From positions 715,501 to 779,500 of the forward strand of contig JAQFVV010000349.1 in the NCBI GenBank assembly GCA_028023455.1: 64,000 nucleotides of DNA. The letters are read 5' to 3'. A program made the translations under genes and the position numbers. Shown one piece after another: positions 33,780-46,240 of the stretch. Origin of the DNA: Epiperipatus broadwayi. Lineage: Eukaryota; Onychophora; Udeonychophora; Euonychophora; Peripatidae. Below the pieces are notes generated by a model. The model worked only from the letters and a program-made list of their open reading frames with translations. It ran no database searches and was not told the origin of the DNA. Each line of letters opens with the position of its first letter. Position 1 is the stretch's first letter.

Positions 33780-34205
33780 ATAATATAGAGAACATACCAA
33801 TAGCTCAAACATGCTCTTAATTGATAAGTATAGTAAGAGAAAATATTCAAAATCTCTATCTAGAACATTCCTATCCCCAGATCAATTGGTTTTGAGCTTT
33901 TGGCTCACCTCAGTGAGGAACTAAAATATTCAGACACTAGATCTAAAGAGTTAATTGGGCTTGATGCTTCTCAAGCCCTATTTTACCACTCAATTAGGTA
34001 AAATTTTAAATTTTGATCAACAATAATTTTAATTATTAAATCTATGATTTGAACCAGAGATGTGGTCTGATGACTATTAATTTAGGGAATAAAAATCAAT
34101 AAATTTAATAAATAGATCTCTTTAAAATGGTAAAGGGTTGAGCTGTTAGACATATGTGTTAGCCCTCTGCCAGATTGTGTGTGAGACTTCTCACATACGA
34201 TCTGT
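33780..34205 (-). mobile_element. tRNA-like SINE with a decayed hammerhead
   Basis: Minus strand. tggcagagggct (complement of 34161-34172) matches a Pol III A box and ggttcaaatc (complement of 34046-34055) matches a B box. Further 3' on the same strand (33932-33862) is a hammerhead-like fold: ctgaggt, stem II GAGC-caaaa-GCTC, aaaacc, gatc, then tggggatagg. Two core bases differ from consensus (A9 and G12), so cleavage is unlikely. It is a candidate SINE-ribozyme composite, comparable in concept to the Schistosoma Sm-alpha repeats. Confidence 0.45.
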
Positions 34206-34558
34206 CAGATACATTAATTTCAATATTTCTAATATAATAATTTAATAATGTTACTAAATTAAACTATAGAAGTATTTAACATTTTATTGCTAAATAATAG
34301 TTTGCCAACAGACTTACAATTGTAATTATTTTTAAGTTAATTACTATAATTAATCATTAAATATATTTCTATTATAATCTAAAATAATGTTGAGCAGTTT
34401 AATTAGTTATCATTTGTATTTACAAGTGGATATTTATGGATTTTATGTAAATATATTCACTTACAATAATTTAATTGGTTTATTATCTTTACAATCAGCC
34501 TCTTAGATAAAAGTCAATAAATAGACTTGAACAGATTTTTTGTGGGGGGGGGGGTAGA
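34206..34558. other. A+T-rich spacer, no gene seen
   Basis: No recognisable feature; ends in a G run at 34542-34551. Confidence 0.35.
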
Positions 34559-34653
34559 GCTCTCTCTCTCTCCCTCTCCCTCCCTCTCCCTCTCTCTCTC
34601 CCCCTCTCTCTCTCTCTCCCTCTCTCTCTCTCCCTCCCTCTCCCCTCTCTCTC

Positions 34654-34701
<48 letters not shown>
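34559..34701. repeat. CT-rich and (ATCT)n microsatellite
   Basis: (CT)n/CCCT-rich tract to about 34655, then clean ATCT tetranucleotides to about 34701. The Ser/Leu-rich frame over it is an artefact. Confidence 0.95.
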
Positions 34702-36430
34702 ATTATCTCTCTGCTGATTCATTTCTCATCATAAAGAAGAAGAAACTTTTTTAATACCAGGAAACAAATACAAATTATTTGTTATTCTTCACTTATAAAG
34801 AATGGAATAAAATTTTATTTGATTTGAATCTATGGAAGAACACACACCACTACCATCAGCTAATAGTTTGAAGAATGGTTCACTGTAAAGCTAAAAGGTA
34901 TACCAAGGAAATGCCCACCAAAATTAAATTCAAGTATAAGCTAGTCAAGAAGCATGTAAGCATAAAATTTCATTATTTATCTTTCCAATGTTTTATTTAT
35001 AATAATTATAAATTTCATTATAAATATTACTATGATAGATTTGGAATCATAAAAGAAAAACCATTTTGGGACTTTCATTTATAAAATAAATTTAAAAGCA
35101 ACTATAGTAAAAGATATTTATCTTTTATTGCTAGCTAAATTTATGTTACAGTTATGACATGTTTCTATTAAAAATGAAATATTACTTTAAACTAAACCCA
35201 GATATCATTAATTTTCTTAATGTTATAAGAAGCTACAAAATATGTGGGGAAGTAATTAAAAATTATTTTGTTACACTTAATTTAGTAGCAACAATAGCTT
35301 ATACCTGCTTAATTTGATAATTGTGAATAAATACAGTAATGGTTTATAACCTATTTTGACCATGAATATGAGGTAAAACCTCGAAAGTACTAGGCCTAGA
35401 TTAATTTAATTTAATTGTTTTTGGTTACTACTGACAGCTTCTTCTTCAGTGGGTTAAATCGCTTATATATGCTAAAATACTTATTAAAATTCTCGACATT
35501 AATTTTTTTATATATTACCTTAAACATTCATTGAGATAAAACTGGATGTGACATTATAGAACCTTGCCTGGCTTAAGTGGAATTGACAAGTTCATTGAAT
35601 GGACCAATGGTATTTCATCAATATTATTGTAGCTTAACTTCCGATGTTTGAGTTATCATGTTAAATAATACTGTAAATATTAAATATATAATAGAATATT
35701 TACTGAATAGTTCAATCATGTCATAAAATTAAATAATTATATGGGTAATAATAACCAAAATCAACAAACATTTTCAACATTTTACTCTCTTTTATTTCAA
35801 AATATTAAGTTTTAAAAGAAGAGACTGTCAACATTTAATGATCTAATAATTTTTTAGGATTATTAACTGGATTAATAAATATGTATTGAATGTACCCATG
35901 ATGTATGATCCTAGTAAAAATGTATTGAAATGTTTCTTTACAAATATCTATAAAAATAATAAAAGTCTTAATGGTACTACGGAGAATAGTTTTTATGCTA
36001 ATTGGATATTAGAAGTTCGAGAGTGGAAATTGGTATTTTTCAATAATCTAGTTAGTGTATGCAAGAAATAGTTAATTGCAATATTCATGGAGAAGAAATC
36101 CTATAAGGAATATGGAGTAATTCTAATATTGTAAAATGACGAAGAACATTATGTGAGCTTTAGAGAATTCTGCAGTTTCAAAATTGTTGTATTTAAGTTT
36201 TTCTTTTCTTCATAGAAGAAATATGAAGAAACTTTATATAATAATATTATTAATTTAATATGTATTGTGTTATAATTTTACGTATGTTTAATGTTATAGG
36301 TTTGGCAAACAGCTTGCTCACAAAATAAAAATCTAAAACCATTAGAGTTGAATATAAGCTTGTTCATGAAACAAAACATATATGTAACATAGTTAAGTTT
36401 AAATCTTATTTATATTTTAAAAGTGATTAC
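34702..36430. other. A+T-rich spacer; two short unassigned ORFs
   Basis: ORFs at 34875-35084 (69 codons, Lys/Tyr-rich) and 35886-36071 (61 codons) show no recognised family. They could be transposon remains or chance. Confidence 0.3.
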
Positions 36431-36444
36431 AAGAAAGAAACAAA
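36431..36444. repeat. Target-site duplication (left) of HHR-B insert
   Basis: aagaaagaaacaaa is repeated exactly at 36719-36732. Confidence 0.85.
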
Positions 36445-36718
36445 CAGGCAAAACTCTCCATACAGTAGCGCCACCCTGTGCCAACCAGAGTAATCAATAA
36501 ATGCCAGAAGGCTTGTGCATAAAATCCCCATCTATTGCCTACTCATCCAATATCCCCAGACTAGTTTCTGGCTTGCGGCCTTCATCAGTGAGAATTTTAT
36601 GCACAAGCCTTCTGGAATCCATTGATTACACTGGTTAGTACAGGGTGTCACTACTGTATGGAGAGTTTTGCTTGTTTAATAACAGTTATGTGCTAGCATA
36701 AGAGATGGTGATCATGTG
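36445..36718 (+). mobile_element. HHR family B foldback, 274-bp short copy
   Basis: Left arm caggcaaaactctcc...cagtgag (minus sense) joins directly to a right arm from gaattttatgcacaagcc to the gatcatgtg tail, so the middle of the family is deleted. Exact 14-bp target-site duplication. Confidence 0.82.
36550..36593 (-). ncRNA. Hammerhead core, family B, stem I truncated
   Basis: Minus strand. CTGATGA is at 36588-36582, stem II GGC-cgcaa-GCC (loop changed C for A), GAAAC and GTC are intact. Only CTCA of the upstream stem I strand remains because of the internal deletion, so the fold is probably too weak to cleave alone. Confidence 0.6.
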
Positions 36719-36732
36719 AAGAAAGAAACAAA

Positions 36733-38455
36733 TGGTAAAATCACTTGCAATAAATTGTTAAACTTTGTTCTATTATTATATTTTATCTTAATATTTTTTT
36801 GGTAAAGCTGCAATTGCTGAATGATAATAGAAGGTAATGTTCAATTTTATTCAATTTAATCACATTTAATATTATATTTTTATATGGTAATACATAATTA
36901 ATTACCTCTAATGATTATTATAGTTGTGGATCACTTTCGAATTGATAATTGTATTTTTCATTTTTGTGTATTAAGTAATTGTATATTCCATTTTGCTTGA
37001 TGTTTACATTTATATGGTAGATGTTATTTAGTATGGATTTAGGTTGTTGTCATGTTAAATTATTATGATAATATGCATTGTTATATTTGTAATTTATCCT
37101 TATATCCATGTCATCTTACATCAGGCATACTTGTTTCCTTACCCTGCATGAGAGTGTAAATTATCATCATCGGTGCATCACATATGATACCCATAGAGTT
37201 TTGAATGAATTAAGGCTATGCTATCACAATGAATTTTGTATATTTTCTTAAACAAGAGATTAACCACCCCTTCTTTTTCCTCTTATCTCTAAAAGTGTTT
37301 CCAAATAGTGACACTGGAATTGCAGATCATTTGTAGTCATGGAACCCCATTATACCTCTGGATATATTGTATATTTCATTAGATTTCATACTTTTAAGTC
37401 TTAGCAATTTGATATTGGCAACAATGAAATCATTCCTGAAAAGATAGTAATTAGAAACACGAACTGTTTAACACTAATCAAATGATTGTAGGAAATAATA
37501 TCTTGTCAAGTATTATTTTATATAATTAAATTATTGTACTAATGCCTTATCTATTCAAAGTGATCTCAAATATACATGCCACATTTGCTATTTATTACTT
37601 CTAGTTAAGTTTTAATATACTAATGTTTTCACTAGTATTAGAGAAAATCTTATAATATGACATTAATGATTTAAGTGTAGAACTATAGTAATATTGATTT
37701 CTCAGAGTAATATTGATAGCCTAGCATCTTGGAGAAATAAAAATAGGAAGTCATATAATTTTCTTAACATATTAAATGATGGACCATTATTAATGCTTTA
37801 GGAAATATCTGTTATATTACATTGCCTGATATTGCCCTCCTACCATTCATCAGATATGAATTTTAGGAGTATCCTACTTACATTTAGTTTTAAATAAATA
37901 AGTTTCATAAACCTATGCTTGGTAAAGAAAATATAAAATGTGTAATATGCTAAAACAAATTTAATTTAAAGAATAGGTGTAAGTAACAATTAAATACAAG
38001 ATGATAATGTATTATAATTTTAATCAGATCCAAGAAAATCTTTCTTTGACAATATTTAGATATGTTAATTAAATCTTGTTCTCTGTATTTTCTATCTATA
38101 AGTTTTTGCTCTATGGGGAGCTATAAAATGTTTTACTGCATAAGAATTTATTGCTTGTAAGAATAAAAATTTAATTATTCATAAAAAAAAATGTTAAAAA
38201 TATTAATTAACACAGAATCTGAATATAATTTCAATGTACTTTTGTTTTTAAATACGTGCATGATGCGTTTAAAATTGTTTTGAATAATGCACGTGTTTTT
38301 ATGTAAGTGGTCACACCTCTTTGATTATTATTTTTTTTTTAATTTCTTTTTTCTGTCCTAGTAATTTAGAAACAATCACTGCTAAATATAAAAATTCTTT
38401 CATTTTTGCTACTAGCTGATAAGCTTCCACCCCCTATTAATAAATTTTTATTAAT
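36733..38455. other. A+T-rich spacer, no gene identified
   Basis: No recognisable domain. 37080-37400 is slightly less A+T-rich but shows no family match. Confidence 0.3.
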
Positions 38456-38459
38456 AATT

Positions 38460-38950
38460 TAACAATCATCATCAATAATTATCAATATACTGCAGAACGA
38501 AGATCTCTCCAAATGCATTCCATCTTCTCCGATCTATAGCATTGCTTCTCCCAATCACCCCTGCACACTTTCTTATTTCATCAATCCATCTTACATGTGA
38601 TCTCTTTCTGGGTCTTTTACAATCTCTTGGAATATAGTTTAAGATTTCAATTGTCTATCTATTAACATCGCTTCTAGCAATATATCCATCACAACTTCAC
38701 TTTAGTCTTTTAATTCTTTCAACTAGGTCAGTACTACCTGTTTTTTCTCTTACCCGTGTATTGCGTTTTCGATCTCTTCTTGTTACTCCTAATATGCATT
38801 TCTCTATACTTCTTTGAGTGGTCTGAAGTCACTGTATTGCTATTCTATTAAATGTCCAAGTCCCATATCCATAAGTAAGAATTGGTAAAACACATTTATT
38901 AGAAACTTTCCTTTTCAAACACATAGGCATATTTCCTAAAGAACAATGTC
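38460..38950 (-). pseudogene. RTE-like LINE C-terminus and 3' tail
   Basis: Minus strand. It matches the C-terminal half of the 7909-8545 element with stops and small indels. The regions equivalent to YGSETWTLNR, TTQRSMERCMLGVTRR, RPRKRSHVRWMDEIRKCAG and WGE.. are recognisable at nucleotide level, and the 3' end carries a (GAT)n-like tail at 38464-38475. It is truncated at the N-terminal side near 38950. Confidence 0.8.
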
Positions 38951-39975
38951 TTATATTTATTTATTTTTTCTTAAAAATATGACTTTTCATTTTCGAAGTG
39001 TATTTGTTGTCTTTACTTTTATTTACCTTTTAAAATTCTTCGCTAATCTAGATAATATTGTTTCATTTTTAGCACCAATAAAAAAAAACTATTAGAAACT
39101 ACAATGTGCTTGGAGAAGCGGGGTGGGGTTTGGGGGGGGACGACACATTCTAAAAATAAAAAGATTAAGTTGATTAGATATATATTACTTAATTAAGTTT
39201 ATTGCATAAAATAAGATTCAAATGTTTAAGAAAATTGCGTTTGATGAATGATCATTCTAGATAATGATTAGATGACAAAAATAACAATTCAAAGGTTAAT
39301 TGTTTGGAAGTTAATAAAAGTTTGATGGCCCCTTAGATTACTATTAAATTAAATCATGCAGAGTAATAATGATTGGTTGGAAGGTTAGAATTAATAGAAC
39401 ATATTAAAACATTTGTTTGTCATGGCAACTTTTTCAAAGATTTAATATAGGCGATTTTTGTATGTGTTTAAATTCTTTCAGCAGTTTCCATATTAGTTGT
39501 ATTTATTGGTCACTCATTATATGACTCTTTTAGATGATCTGAACATTGACTGTAGTTATCATATTATCAAAAGCTAAAATATAAAAAATATATTTTTTTA
39601 ATTTATGCTAATTTTGTTAAGAATCTTGAATACCTCTTACAAACTTATTCTAAATTGACTTTATCTCATTAGAGTTTACTTTCCTACCCATTTTAGATTT
39701 CATTGTGACGTCATATTTCAGTCACATGATAATAAAAATGAAAATCTTTTCTATAAGGATTTTAGAAAGAGGGATTTATTTAACTTGCCTTAAAGATTAC
39801 CAGATCATATTACCTATAAACAGAAACCAAAAATTCATTTTAAAAAAGATCATTCTACATCTCATGAGAAGAGTCGTAATTATGTAATTGAAAATCAGTT
39901 TTTTTTTAAAATAATATTTTTATTTAACCTATGTTTAAACTTATAATTATTATATTTAGCATTTATTATATTATT
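38951..39975. other. A+T-rich spacer, no gene seen
   Basis: Has a G-rich patch near 39115-39145; otherwise nothing recognised. Confidence 0.35.
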
Positions 39976-40322
39976 AAGATACATCATAATGGAAAGTCTT
40001 CTCTTAATATCATAGTGATTTCCAGCGCAACAAGATTTAACAAATTTGTTTAATGCTTCAGATCAACTTTCCAAATCACTAAGTAATTCTTTTTATTTAG
40101 TTCAGAGAAGTTGTCAGGAAGAAATTATAATTATGAATAACTGAAACACTAAGATACATCATAATGGAAAGTCTTCTCTTAATATCATAGTGATTTCCAG
40201 CACAAGATTTAACAAAATTGTTTAATGCTTCAGATCAACTTTCCAAATCACTAAGTAATTCTTTTTATTTAGTTCAGAGAAGTTGTCAGGAAAAAATTAT
40301 AATTATGAATAACTGAAACACA
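39976..40322 (+). repeat. Two-copy tandem duplication, 175-bp period
   Basis: aagatacatcataatggaaa starts both copies (39976 and 40151). The copies differ by only a few substitutions and one small indel, so the duplication is recent. No hammerhead core, ORF or tRNA-like box was found in the unit. Confidence 0.9.
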
Positions 40323-40337
40323 CAGGCTTATTATATA

Positions 40338-40545
40338 CCTGTGTCTATATATGTAATATATAGGGTATATGAACACAGACTTTCACACGACCCACCACTC
40401 TCCACACTATCTCATAACACTGAAACACTTAAACACATATATGTTGAAAAGATAAATAATCACCAATATACGTATTTCATGCTAAGCCAGCAATCATCAG
40501 TTGGTCCAGATTACCATCTCTACACATATATGCTGTAAGTGCTCA
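40338..40545 (-). mobile_element. HHR family C element, copy C3
   Basis: Minus strand. Hammerhead at the 5' side, then the ~100-nt body (agatagtgtggagag-like), ending in the gtgttcatatacc block that corresponds to the B-box-like end of the other copies. Confidence 0.7.
40450..40514 (-). ncRNA. Hammerhead ribozyme (type I), family C, intact core
   Basis: Minus strand. CTGATGA is at 40500-40494, stem II TGCT/AGCA, GAAA ending at 40475. Stem III is AUA-cg-UAU, with predicted cleavage between 40467 and 40466 (NUH = AUA). Stem I is CCAA/UUGG plus AATC/GATT. The distal stem I pair differs from copy C1 (GATC/GATC) in a way that keeps pairing. Confidence 0.75.
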
Positions 40546-40698
40546 GATATATGAATAACATAAAGCAAACTAAGAAAAAATCAGAAAATGGAAATTTAAT
40601 TATAAAAGATTGTACAGATTTTGTTTCAAGCTATTGTGTTAAAATTATTTTAAAGGAAATATTTATTAGTATAATTTTCACTATATCACTTTTTCTCA

Positions 40699-40820
40699 AG
40701 GTAGGGACTGATTTCTATTCACTTTTATGATCTTTTTCACATGTCTTTGGTCATATGTTTATGATTACATCCCTCCACAAGGTGTTAAAAGTGGATAAAA
40801 ACCAGTCTCTACCTTGGATT
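40699..40820. repeat. Short inverted repeat (~30-bp arms)
   Basis: caaggtagggactgattt...ttcactttta pairs with the later aaaagtgg...aaccagtctctaccttg. Function unknown. Confidence 0.6.
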
Positions 40821-41685
40821 AGAGTGATGTAATCAAAATTATGCTACAGAAATATTATTCATTATTGGATGGTAACATTAATAACACTTTGTTGCAAATT
40901 AAAACAGAAAATAATTTTAGTAATTATTTATTATGCAACATCTTGATGAAATAAAATTCAAGAATGCTGTTTTCACATCTGATTATAATCAAGTTTTTCT
41001 TTGGGAATTAATAATGTATTTTATCTTAAGAAAAAATATGAGATAGTCAAAAAGGCAACTCAAAATTAAGATAAGAAAGACAATGAATCCATAATTTAAA
41101 AAAAAAAACTGTTCAGTATTCTTACAAGGATGTTTTGCTTAAAAATAAAGAAAAAGAAAGAAGTCTATTAATAAAGAGAAAAAAACAATCTACTATTATT
41201 CTTTCTGAAAATAATATAAATGCTGAAAAAATACAAATTGCCTAATTCTGAAAATTTGAATTGTGAAAATTTTATTACTGTATCTTATAAAAAAAAACTA
41301 TGTTAAAATAAAAAAATCCAGTGGTCGGTATTAATTCTAATCCTATACTAAAAGGTGTTAAAACAAAAGTTTATTTTAAAAAATATTTTATAACTAGATA
41401 GTGAGTCACAGAATTTTAACTATTAATCCAATGTTTCTGTTCCTGAAACTTCTAGTGTTAAAATGAATAAGGCAAACTTATGGCCAGAAAATGCTGCTAC
41501 ATTTCTTTTCTTTGGAAAGGTAAATAAAGTTGAAAAAGTGAATGAAGATATTATGAAGAATGATAATGTTAATGGAAATAATATAGAAATGCAAAGTATA
41601 AATTTTGCAAGAAACAATTTATAAGAAATCAATATGTGATAAATAACAATCAATAATTACTGTTATTAGAGTGTATATGAACTTA
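40821..41685 (+). pseudogene. Possible 5' / ORF1 region of a Jockey-like LINE
   Basis: A/Lys-rich sequence immediately upstream of the endonuclease fragment, with broken Lys/Asn/Ser-rich frames as in LINE ORF1 remains. No domain can be named; assigned only by position. Confidence 0.25.
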
Positions 41686-41689
41686 GAAC

Positions 41690-42540
41690 CAAAACAATAG
41701 ATACTTGAAATGGATTACTATTTGCACATTTATGGTATTGTCATTTTAGCAGAGATCTAGCTGAATAAAACAATTGATAATATGTGTATGATTATAGATA
41801 TAATATATACAGGTGTGATAGAAAGTATACAATTGAAACAAGAGGTGGAGGTACCATGATCGGAATAAAAAAATTATAAAGCATGTGGAAATATGAATAA
41901 TGAACATATTGTAGAATTATGCTGAATCAGAATAATTTTAAAAGGTAAAAAGAAAATATTAGTAGATACAATATATTTAGAATCTACTTTATTAAACAAG
42001 GTAAAACTCTCCATACAGTAGTGCCACCCTTTACCAACCAGAGTAATCAATGGATGCTAGAAGTCTTGTGCATAAAATCCCTATCTAGTGCCTACTCATC
42101 CAATATCCCCAGATTACTTTCTGGCTTGTGCTAGTATAAGAAATGGTGATCATGTGATGTTTAGTGGTTTAACCCTCTTTATTATAAATTAGATAAATAT
42201 TTGATGAAGGTTTAAGAGTTTATAATAAATTACAAACATGATATTGTTTTAACTAGTGATTTTAATGCAGCAGATTATTATTTATGTAAGATCAAGGATG
42301 TGAGTAATTATGTTAAATCTTATATAATTAAAAACTGCTGATTTAATTAAATTAATACAGTATAATAACAATATCAATTTCAAAGCAAAAGTATTATATC
42401 TTATTTTTTGTACTTAAGATAATTTGAAATATAAACTGTCTGGTAGACTCTAATATCTTCTGGTCCATATCATCTGCCATTAGCTATTATAATAGATTTG
42501 TAACCCCGTAATGTTTATTAAAACTAATTTTAGAGATTAT
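41690..42540 (+). pseudogene. Jockey-like LINE apurinic endonuclease, decayed
   Basis: Frames give ILAETWLNKTID-like sequence (APE motif ending in the catalytic E of the TETWL box, shown here as ILAEIWLN). Then comes YNIYRCDRKYTIETRGGGTMIGIKK (usual YRxDRxxxxRGGGVLIAVK). After an HHR-B insert comes DIVLTSDFNAADYY (usual GDFN box). Order and motifs fit the endonuclease of Jockey/CR1-type LINEs. Several stops. Confidence 0.75.
41995..42176 (-). mobile_element. HHR family B fragment inserted in the LINE endonuclease
   Basis: aaacaaggtaaaactctccatac to ccccagattactttctggcttgtg in minus sense, then a jump to the gatcatgtgatgtttagtggttt tail. ctttatta at 41987-41994 and 42177-42184 may be the decayed target-site duplication. 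The hammerhead core is deleted. Confidence 0.7.
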
Positions 42541-43900
42541 AAGCATTGTGAGTTATTATCGTTTATGTAATGTTTTGAAGGGCTTTGGTGGGAAGGTAAT
42601 TTATACAAAAGCTAAATCAAACATGGCTCCTAATAAATTTATTGGAATCTTACAAAATTGTTTGAAGCAATACATTCTATTAGGGGCTCTCAGAGTAACA
42701 ATAATAAATATATTAAATGGTTCTTTAAAGAATTATGTAGAGGTTTGAACAGAAAATATAAATATCATAGATTATATAAAATATCTAATGATAATGAATT
42801 ATGTAAGCAATTTAGTATATTGCATGCTTATATTAAGTCCTTTTGAAGAGGATAATGATAATAATTTAAAGAATGTTGAAAAAGGTTTTAAACAGAATTG
42901 TCAAATGTTTTGGAATTTATATTAAAAATGTGAGAATTACTGATGATAAAATTTGCAGAAATATCTATCTATTCAAATGCACCTGATAATGGATTGTCTG
43001 ATGTTAAGTTTGGTAATGTAAAGTCATTAAAGTATATGTTAATAAAATATATATTACTAAAGTAATTAATACATTTCACAGACTTAAGTCAAAATCTTCT
43101 GGTTGTGATGAGATTTCTAACATTATTATTAAGGGTTGTTTAATAAAATAATTAATGCAATTCACAGACTTAAATCAAAATCTTCCAGTTGTGATGAGAT
43201 TCCTAACTTTATTATTAAGGGTTGTTCTGACTGTTTGACAACTCCTTTATAGTTTATCATCAACTTAATTATTAATAAATATATTATTGCTGACATTTTT
43301 TAAAATATCTAAGATTGTACCATATAAAAAAGGGGATAATGTAATTCTGGCATCTATAGTCTATATCTATTCTGTTATCTTTTGTTAAAATTTATGAGAG
43401 ATGTATTTATAATAATATCATATCAGATGTGGTTAAAGTATTGCCTGATTTAGGGATCACATTTTGTAAGCAATTTGCATTTAATGCACATATAAAGCTG
43501 TTATAAATAAAGCTGATAAACGAATGGGATATATCTTGTGATATAAAAGAGATATCTCCCCTTATATTAAATATATGCTATTCTGTCTCTTATTGCTCAA
43601 TTGTTAGAATATGATTCTATTATATGAAATCTGGATTTAGTTATATTAAGTCTTGAGTTGATAATATGGAAAAAAGATTTATTAGATTAATAAAGGGAAA
43701 AAATTTAATTGTTGAATCAATATTAAATGTCAGAAAGATACTTAAAAATATGTTATAAAAATTAATTGATGGAAAAATTGATATTAGTGAATGTATATCT
43801 AAAATATAATTAAAACTACCTACTCACTTGTTAAGAGACAGACATATTTTTAATATTAAGAAAAGTAGTAATTCATTTTTAAATAAATCATCCAATAATA
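42541..43900 (+). pseudogene. Jockey-like LINE reverse transcriptase, decayed
   Basis: Reading across frames, LKSKSSSCDEIPNFIIKGCSDCLTTPL (usual LKxxxSxGPDxIPxxxLKxCxxxLxxPL) occurs at 43160-43250. It is followed by CTI.KRG (usual VPIxKKGD) and YLFCYLLLKFMRDVFIII (usual YRPISLLSxxxKIxE). FNAHIKAVINKADKRMGYI then appears at 43480-43540, and YCSIV...FSYIKS.VDNMEKRFIRLIKG at 43590-43700 (usual EYxSxVWxPxxxxxIxxIExVQRRFTRxI). An ~85-bp segment (about 43062-43146 and 43147-43220) is duplicated in tandem. No intact frame. Confidence 0.78.
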
Positions 43901-44039
43901 GGCTGAAAAAAAATATAATCAAAAATTTATTAATATAGATATTTATTTTTTGTTTTTTTACTAACATTAAAAAATAATTTTGTAATTATTAATATTTTGA
44001 TTTTAACTAGTGTATTTCTGTTAAAGAAGAAATGTTGAA

Positions 44040-44203
<164 letters not shown>

Positions 44204-44261
44204 TAAATACAAGTATATTGTCTATACTGTAATTAGAAGTGATTTGAACTCAGACCTTCAA

Positions 44262-44365
44262 ATTCCCTACTGCTGCTGCTATTGCTACTGCTACTTCTGC
44301 TGCTGCTGCTATGACTATGATGATGACAGTGGTGGTGGTGGTCGTGGTTGTAGTGGTGGTGATGT
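44262..44365. repeat. (CTG/CTA) and (GGT)n trinucleotide-rich tract
   Basis: Imperfect tgctgctgctattgctactg followed by gatgatgacagtggtggtgg; no gene. Confidence 0.85.
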
Positions 44366-44549
44366 TTCAAAGCAAAAACTTTATTGAGTATAAAAGGTTA
44401 CAGAATCATATCTAGTGATACATTGATTTATGTTACATTGCCAATATTAGTAATAGTAAAACAAATTTATAGGCTGAGTATGACAAAATTTCATTGCATA
44501 AGTCTTTATCATTGAGGTACCAGAGGGCTGTTTAATTAATTTTCTGGCT

Positions 44550-45330
44550 CTTTATTCATTCTGCAGACTTCTTTTTTTGTTTTTTAAATCTTGTTTTCTA
44601 ATATCTGATTTTAGATCAGTTTGTGCTTGCATTTTACTGTTTGGTTTTAATGCTGAAATTGATGGTATTGAAAATGTCACATTTATTGTATTGGATTTAT
44701 ATTTTATAGACTGGATCTTGGTTTCAAATGTGACCATGTGGCCACAAATGCATCTGGTTGAGTTAGAATGCTGTCTCTTTTTCTAAACAATTCTAGTTTT
44801 ATTGAGTTTGTTGCTAAGTGGTGGCAAAATTAGTAGCAAGAATAAAAGAGCATCTGGTTCATCAGTATGCATAAAGACTGTATGTTGCAGTATGAATACC
44901 AGGGATAATGCCTCTTTTAAATGTGTTTATTATTTCATTAAGTGAAACAGCCTTTCTGTATGTGGTAAACATTGTGTGACATATTGTTTCCAGTGCAGTA
45001 CAAATGAAGGAAATAATGTTGTGTCTTTTCTTCTCTATGACAGCATGCACAAAGGGGGTCTATATTAGTATAGAATCTACAAAATCTAAGGAAATGTATT
45101 GTGGGTAGAGCATTTAGATTAAAATTAAGCAGAAAATTGAATAATTTTGATTCTAGTGATCACTATCTTAATTGTTGCAGCAGTTGCCTGTTGTCTATCC
45201 CCAAGAGTTGATGGATATGGATTAAGTGTTTGGATTATGTTTAAGATATTATAAATGTCCCAGCATGTATACTTGATATCACTATTGAGTGATATTTTGT
45301 TATGTATTGGCTTGAGTTCTTCAATCAATA
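44550..45330 (-). pseudogene. LINE C-terminal zinc-finger fragment, second copy
   Basis: Minus strand. One frame reads RFCRFYTNIDPLCACCHREEKTQHYF, parallel to RYHRSYVNIDPLCNLCYRENETQYHF at 30267-30476. Upstream frames contain PYPSTLGDRQQ. Pieces downstream to 44550 are open in short stretches but not recognised. It is flanked by ATT microsatellites. Confidence 0.55.
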
Positions 45331-45879
45331 TGGATAGATAATATGATGGTGGGTGGTCAGTCTGTGGGTGCTATATTAATCACACACTCCAGATCTGGAA
45401 ACTTTTTAATGTTGAATGCTAATAGATTTATTGATTTCTGTGTGAAGTCTGGGTCCACTAAAAAAAAGGGGGGGGGGTCTTTTTCAGATTACTTAAAGAG
45501 ATAGCCACAGTCTTTTTCTTTTATATTAATTTGTTACAGAGTGAATGAGATTGCAGATATAAATGGTTTAGCAAATTTGATTATAGGTGTGTAATAGATA
45601 ATTCTTGTAATTATAAGTTCATTATATAATGTAATCTTTGCTTAAATTGATAGATATGATTTTTCAAGTGAGATTGTGATTTTTTCAGTATCTTTCAATT
45701 TATTTTGAATTTTTTGCCTCATTCCATTGGCACCAAGGTGAAAAAGAAAACCAGGGAAAGCAATAGGTTTGCCATTAGATATATCTGTACAATGCTTATC
45801 TGTGTATATGAATCATGTGGTGTTTTTATTTGTGATAATTTTTCAGTAACAATTGGAGGTATAATTCTTTATTATCTCT

Positions 45880-45885
<6 letters not shown>
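45331..45885. other. Spacer between LINE fragment and microsatellite
   Basis: Possibly more of the same LINE on the minus strand; nothing definite. An A7/G9 run lies at 45462-45478. Confidence 0.3.

Positions 45886-46240
<355 letters not shown>

Noticed and set aside
34527-34754. Ser/Leu-rich ORF
   Set aside because: Translation of a CT and ATCT microsatellite.
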